From: RGIG3528 sp045629005
GTDB lineage: Bacteria; Bacillota; Clostridia; Lachnospirales; Lachnospiraceae
Direction of reading: 5' to 3'
Assembly (NCBI GenBank): GCA_045629005.1
Contig: JAZQQJ010000056.1
Coordinates: forward strand, 1 to 6,173
Length of the DNA: 6,173 bases
The position numbers and the translations under genes are program-made. The notes beneath the pieces are model-generated. The model saw nothing but the letters and a program-made list of their open reading frames with translations. It ran no database searches and was not told the DNA's origin. Shown in pieces: positions 6,028 to 6,173 of the stretch. Position 1 is the first letter of the stretch. Every line of letters starts with the position of its first letter.

Positions 6028-6033
6028 TAATTT
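6011..6033. promoter_or_regulatory. Candidate operator, upstream palindrome
   Basis: A perfect 9-bp inverted repeat, AAATTATTG-TTTGT-CAATAATTT, covering the -35 element. Its inner part matches the palindrome at 5980-5998, and the centres are 33 bp apart (near three helical turns), which would place two bound dimers on roughly the same face of the DNA. It is AT-only except at the inner base pair and lacks a T-tract, so it is not a terminator. Confidence 0.55.
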
Positions 6034-6046
6034 TAATCGAGTAGGA

Positions 6047-6073
6047 GAAAATTTCTCTAAATGAGAAATTTTC
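6047..6073 (-). ncRNA. Group II intron domain VI hairpin
   Basis: A perfect 11-bp stem (GAAAATTTCTC / GAGAAATTTTC) closes a 5-nt loop and is followed by TCCTACTCGATT, the expected 3' end of a group IIC intron. An unpaired A in the CCTACTCG segment is the probable branch-point equivalent, although this class often splices by hydrolysis instead. Confidence 0.82.
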
Positions 6074-6083
6074 GACCTCTCAC

Positions 6084-6117
6084 ACCACCGTGCGTACCGT
6101 TCGGTACACGGCGGTTC
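6084..6117 (-). ncRNA. Group II intron domain V (catalytic)
   Basis: A 34-nt hairpin, GAACCGCCGTGTACC then a GAAC tetraloop then GGTACGCACGGTGGT, of the exact canonical length. The catalytic triad is CGC, as in group IIC, rather than AGC. Compared with my recollection of the O. iheyensis domain V it differs at one base pair on both sides (A-U to G-C), a compensatory change that argues for a functional RNA. The two-base bulge in the 3' arm is present. Confidence 0.93.
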
Positions 6118-6124
6118 AATCAAC

Positions 6125-6172
6125 TTAACAAGTAACACACCTTTCGGTGTAGTAATCTAACATAGAGATTAG
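6125..6172 (-). CDS. ltrA: Group IIC intron maturase/reverse transcriptase, C-terminal end only (partial)
   Basis: Fifteen codons and a TAA stop, open to the right edge of the window, encode LISMLDYYTERCVTC. As remembered, this is nearly identical to the C-terminal end of the Eubacterium rectale group II intron reverse transcriptase (MarathonRT), which ends LISMLDYYIEKCVTC. The stop falls just upstream of domain V, as expected for an ORF in domain IV. The reverse transcriptase, thumb and other domains are outside the window, so whether the full protein is intact cannot be judged. Confidence 0.85.
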   Translation of the reverse strand, partial: LISMLDYYTERCVTC

Positions 6173-6173
6173 T

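Larger units (their letters stand above)
6036..6173 (-). mobile_element. Group IIC intron, 3' end (domains IV-end, V and VI)
   Basis: Read on the minus strand, this contains the last codons of the maturase, a linker with a small hairpin (ACACC-GAAA-GGTGT), a complete domain V, the joiner GTGAGAGGTCG, a domain VI hairpin and the terminal CTACTCGATT. Domain V and the 3' end match group IIC introns (the O. iheyensis type, from memory). The 3' splice boundary is at about 6035-6036. The body of the intron lies beyond the right edge. It has the same orientation as the intron at the left edge of the window and as all the genes. Confidence 0.93.

Noticed and set aside
6011..6033. 9-bp inverted repeat as a transcription terminator or as the intron's target hairpin
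   Set aside because: The stem is almost entirely A/T, there is no T-tract at a suitable position, it overlaps a perfect -35 element, and it lies on the 3' side of the intron rather than the 5' side.
5968..6138. N-terminal extension of the membrane protein up to 6138
   Set aside because: The extra 57 codons would translate domains V and VI of the intron and the promoter; the ATG at 5967 has its own GGAGGG site and starts a normal membrane helix.
1..6173. CRISPR array, tRNA, rRNA or riboswitch
   Set aside because: No regularly spaced direct repeats and no tRNA- or rRNA-like segments were seen; the only structured RNAs are the intron ends and the terminator, and the leader regions are too short for a riboswitch.

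Overview
The window is about 6.2 kb of bacterial DNA with every recognisable gene on the minus strand. Strong GGAGG-type ribosome sites, one TTG start, sigma-A-like promoters, a YozG/Xre-type small regulator and a group IIC intron of the Eubacterium rectale type all point to an anaerobic gut Firmicute (Clostridia, probably Lachnospiraceae or a relative). The organism call is inference.

Layout, read in the direction of transcription (right to left). Positions 6173-6036 are the 3' end of a group IIC intron: the last 15 codons of its maturase, a 34-nt domain V and a domain VI hairpin. Next come a promoter (6027-6000) flanked by two related palindromes and a three-gene operon: a nine-helix membrane protein (5967-5023), a 75-residue Cro/CI-type DNA-binding protein (5007-4780) and a membrane-anchored extracytoplasmic protein of unknown function (4790-3831). 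About 100 bp of intergenic DNA follows, with no visible terminator but with a second promoter and LacI-type operator-like palindromes. It precedes a tightly packed four-gene sugar-oxidation operon: a glucose-dehydrogenase-like MDR enzyme (3730-2528), an LgoD/YjjN-like zinc dehydrogenase (2525-1512), an amidohydrolase-family lactonase (1500-622) and a FucU-type mutarotase (611-174). A strong intrinsic terminator (166-135) closes the operon, and the 5' end of a second group IIC intron (133-1) starts right after its T-tract, the typical target of this intron class.

The sugar operon reads as a non-phosphorylating route. FucU interconverts anomers, an MDR dehydrogenase oxidises the aldose to a lactone, the lactonase opens it to the aldonate, and the LgoD-like enzyme oxidises the aldonate. 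FucU and LgoD homology together suggest an L-galacto-configured sugar (L-galactose or L-fucose), but the substrate is not proven. No transporter, dehydratase or aldolase lies in the window. The three-gene regulatory operon looks like an autoregulated membrane-protein/HTH pair (YoaS-YozG style) carrying an extra uncharacterised exported protein.

Both ends of the window fall inside group IIC introns in the same orientation, 133 and about 138 nt deep. The window may therefore be a contig broken at a multicopy intron, and linkage beyond its ends should not be assumed.
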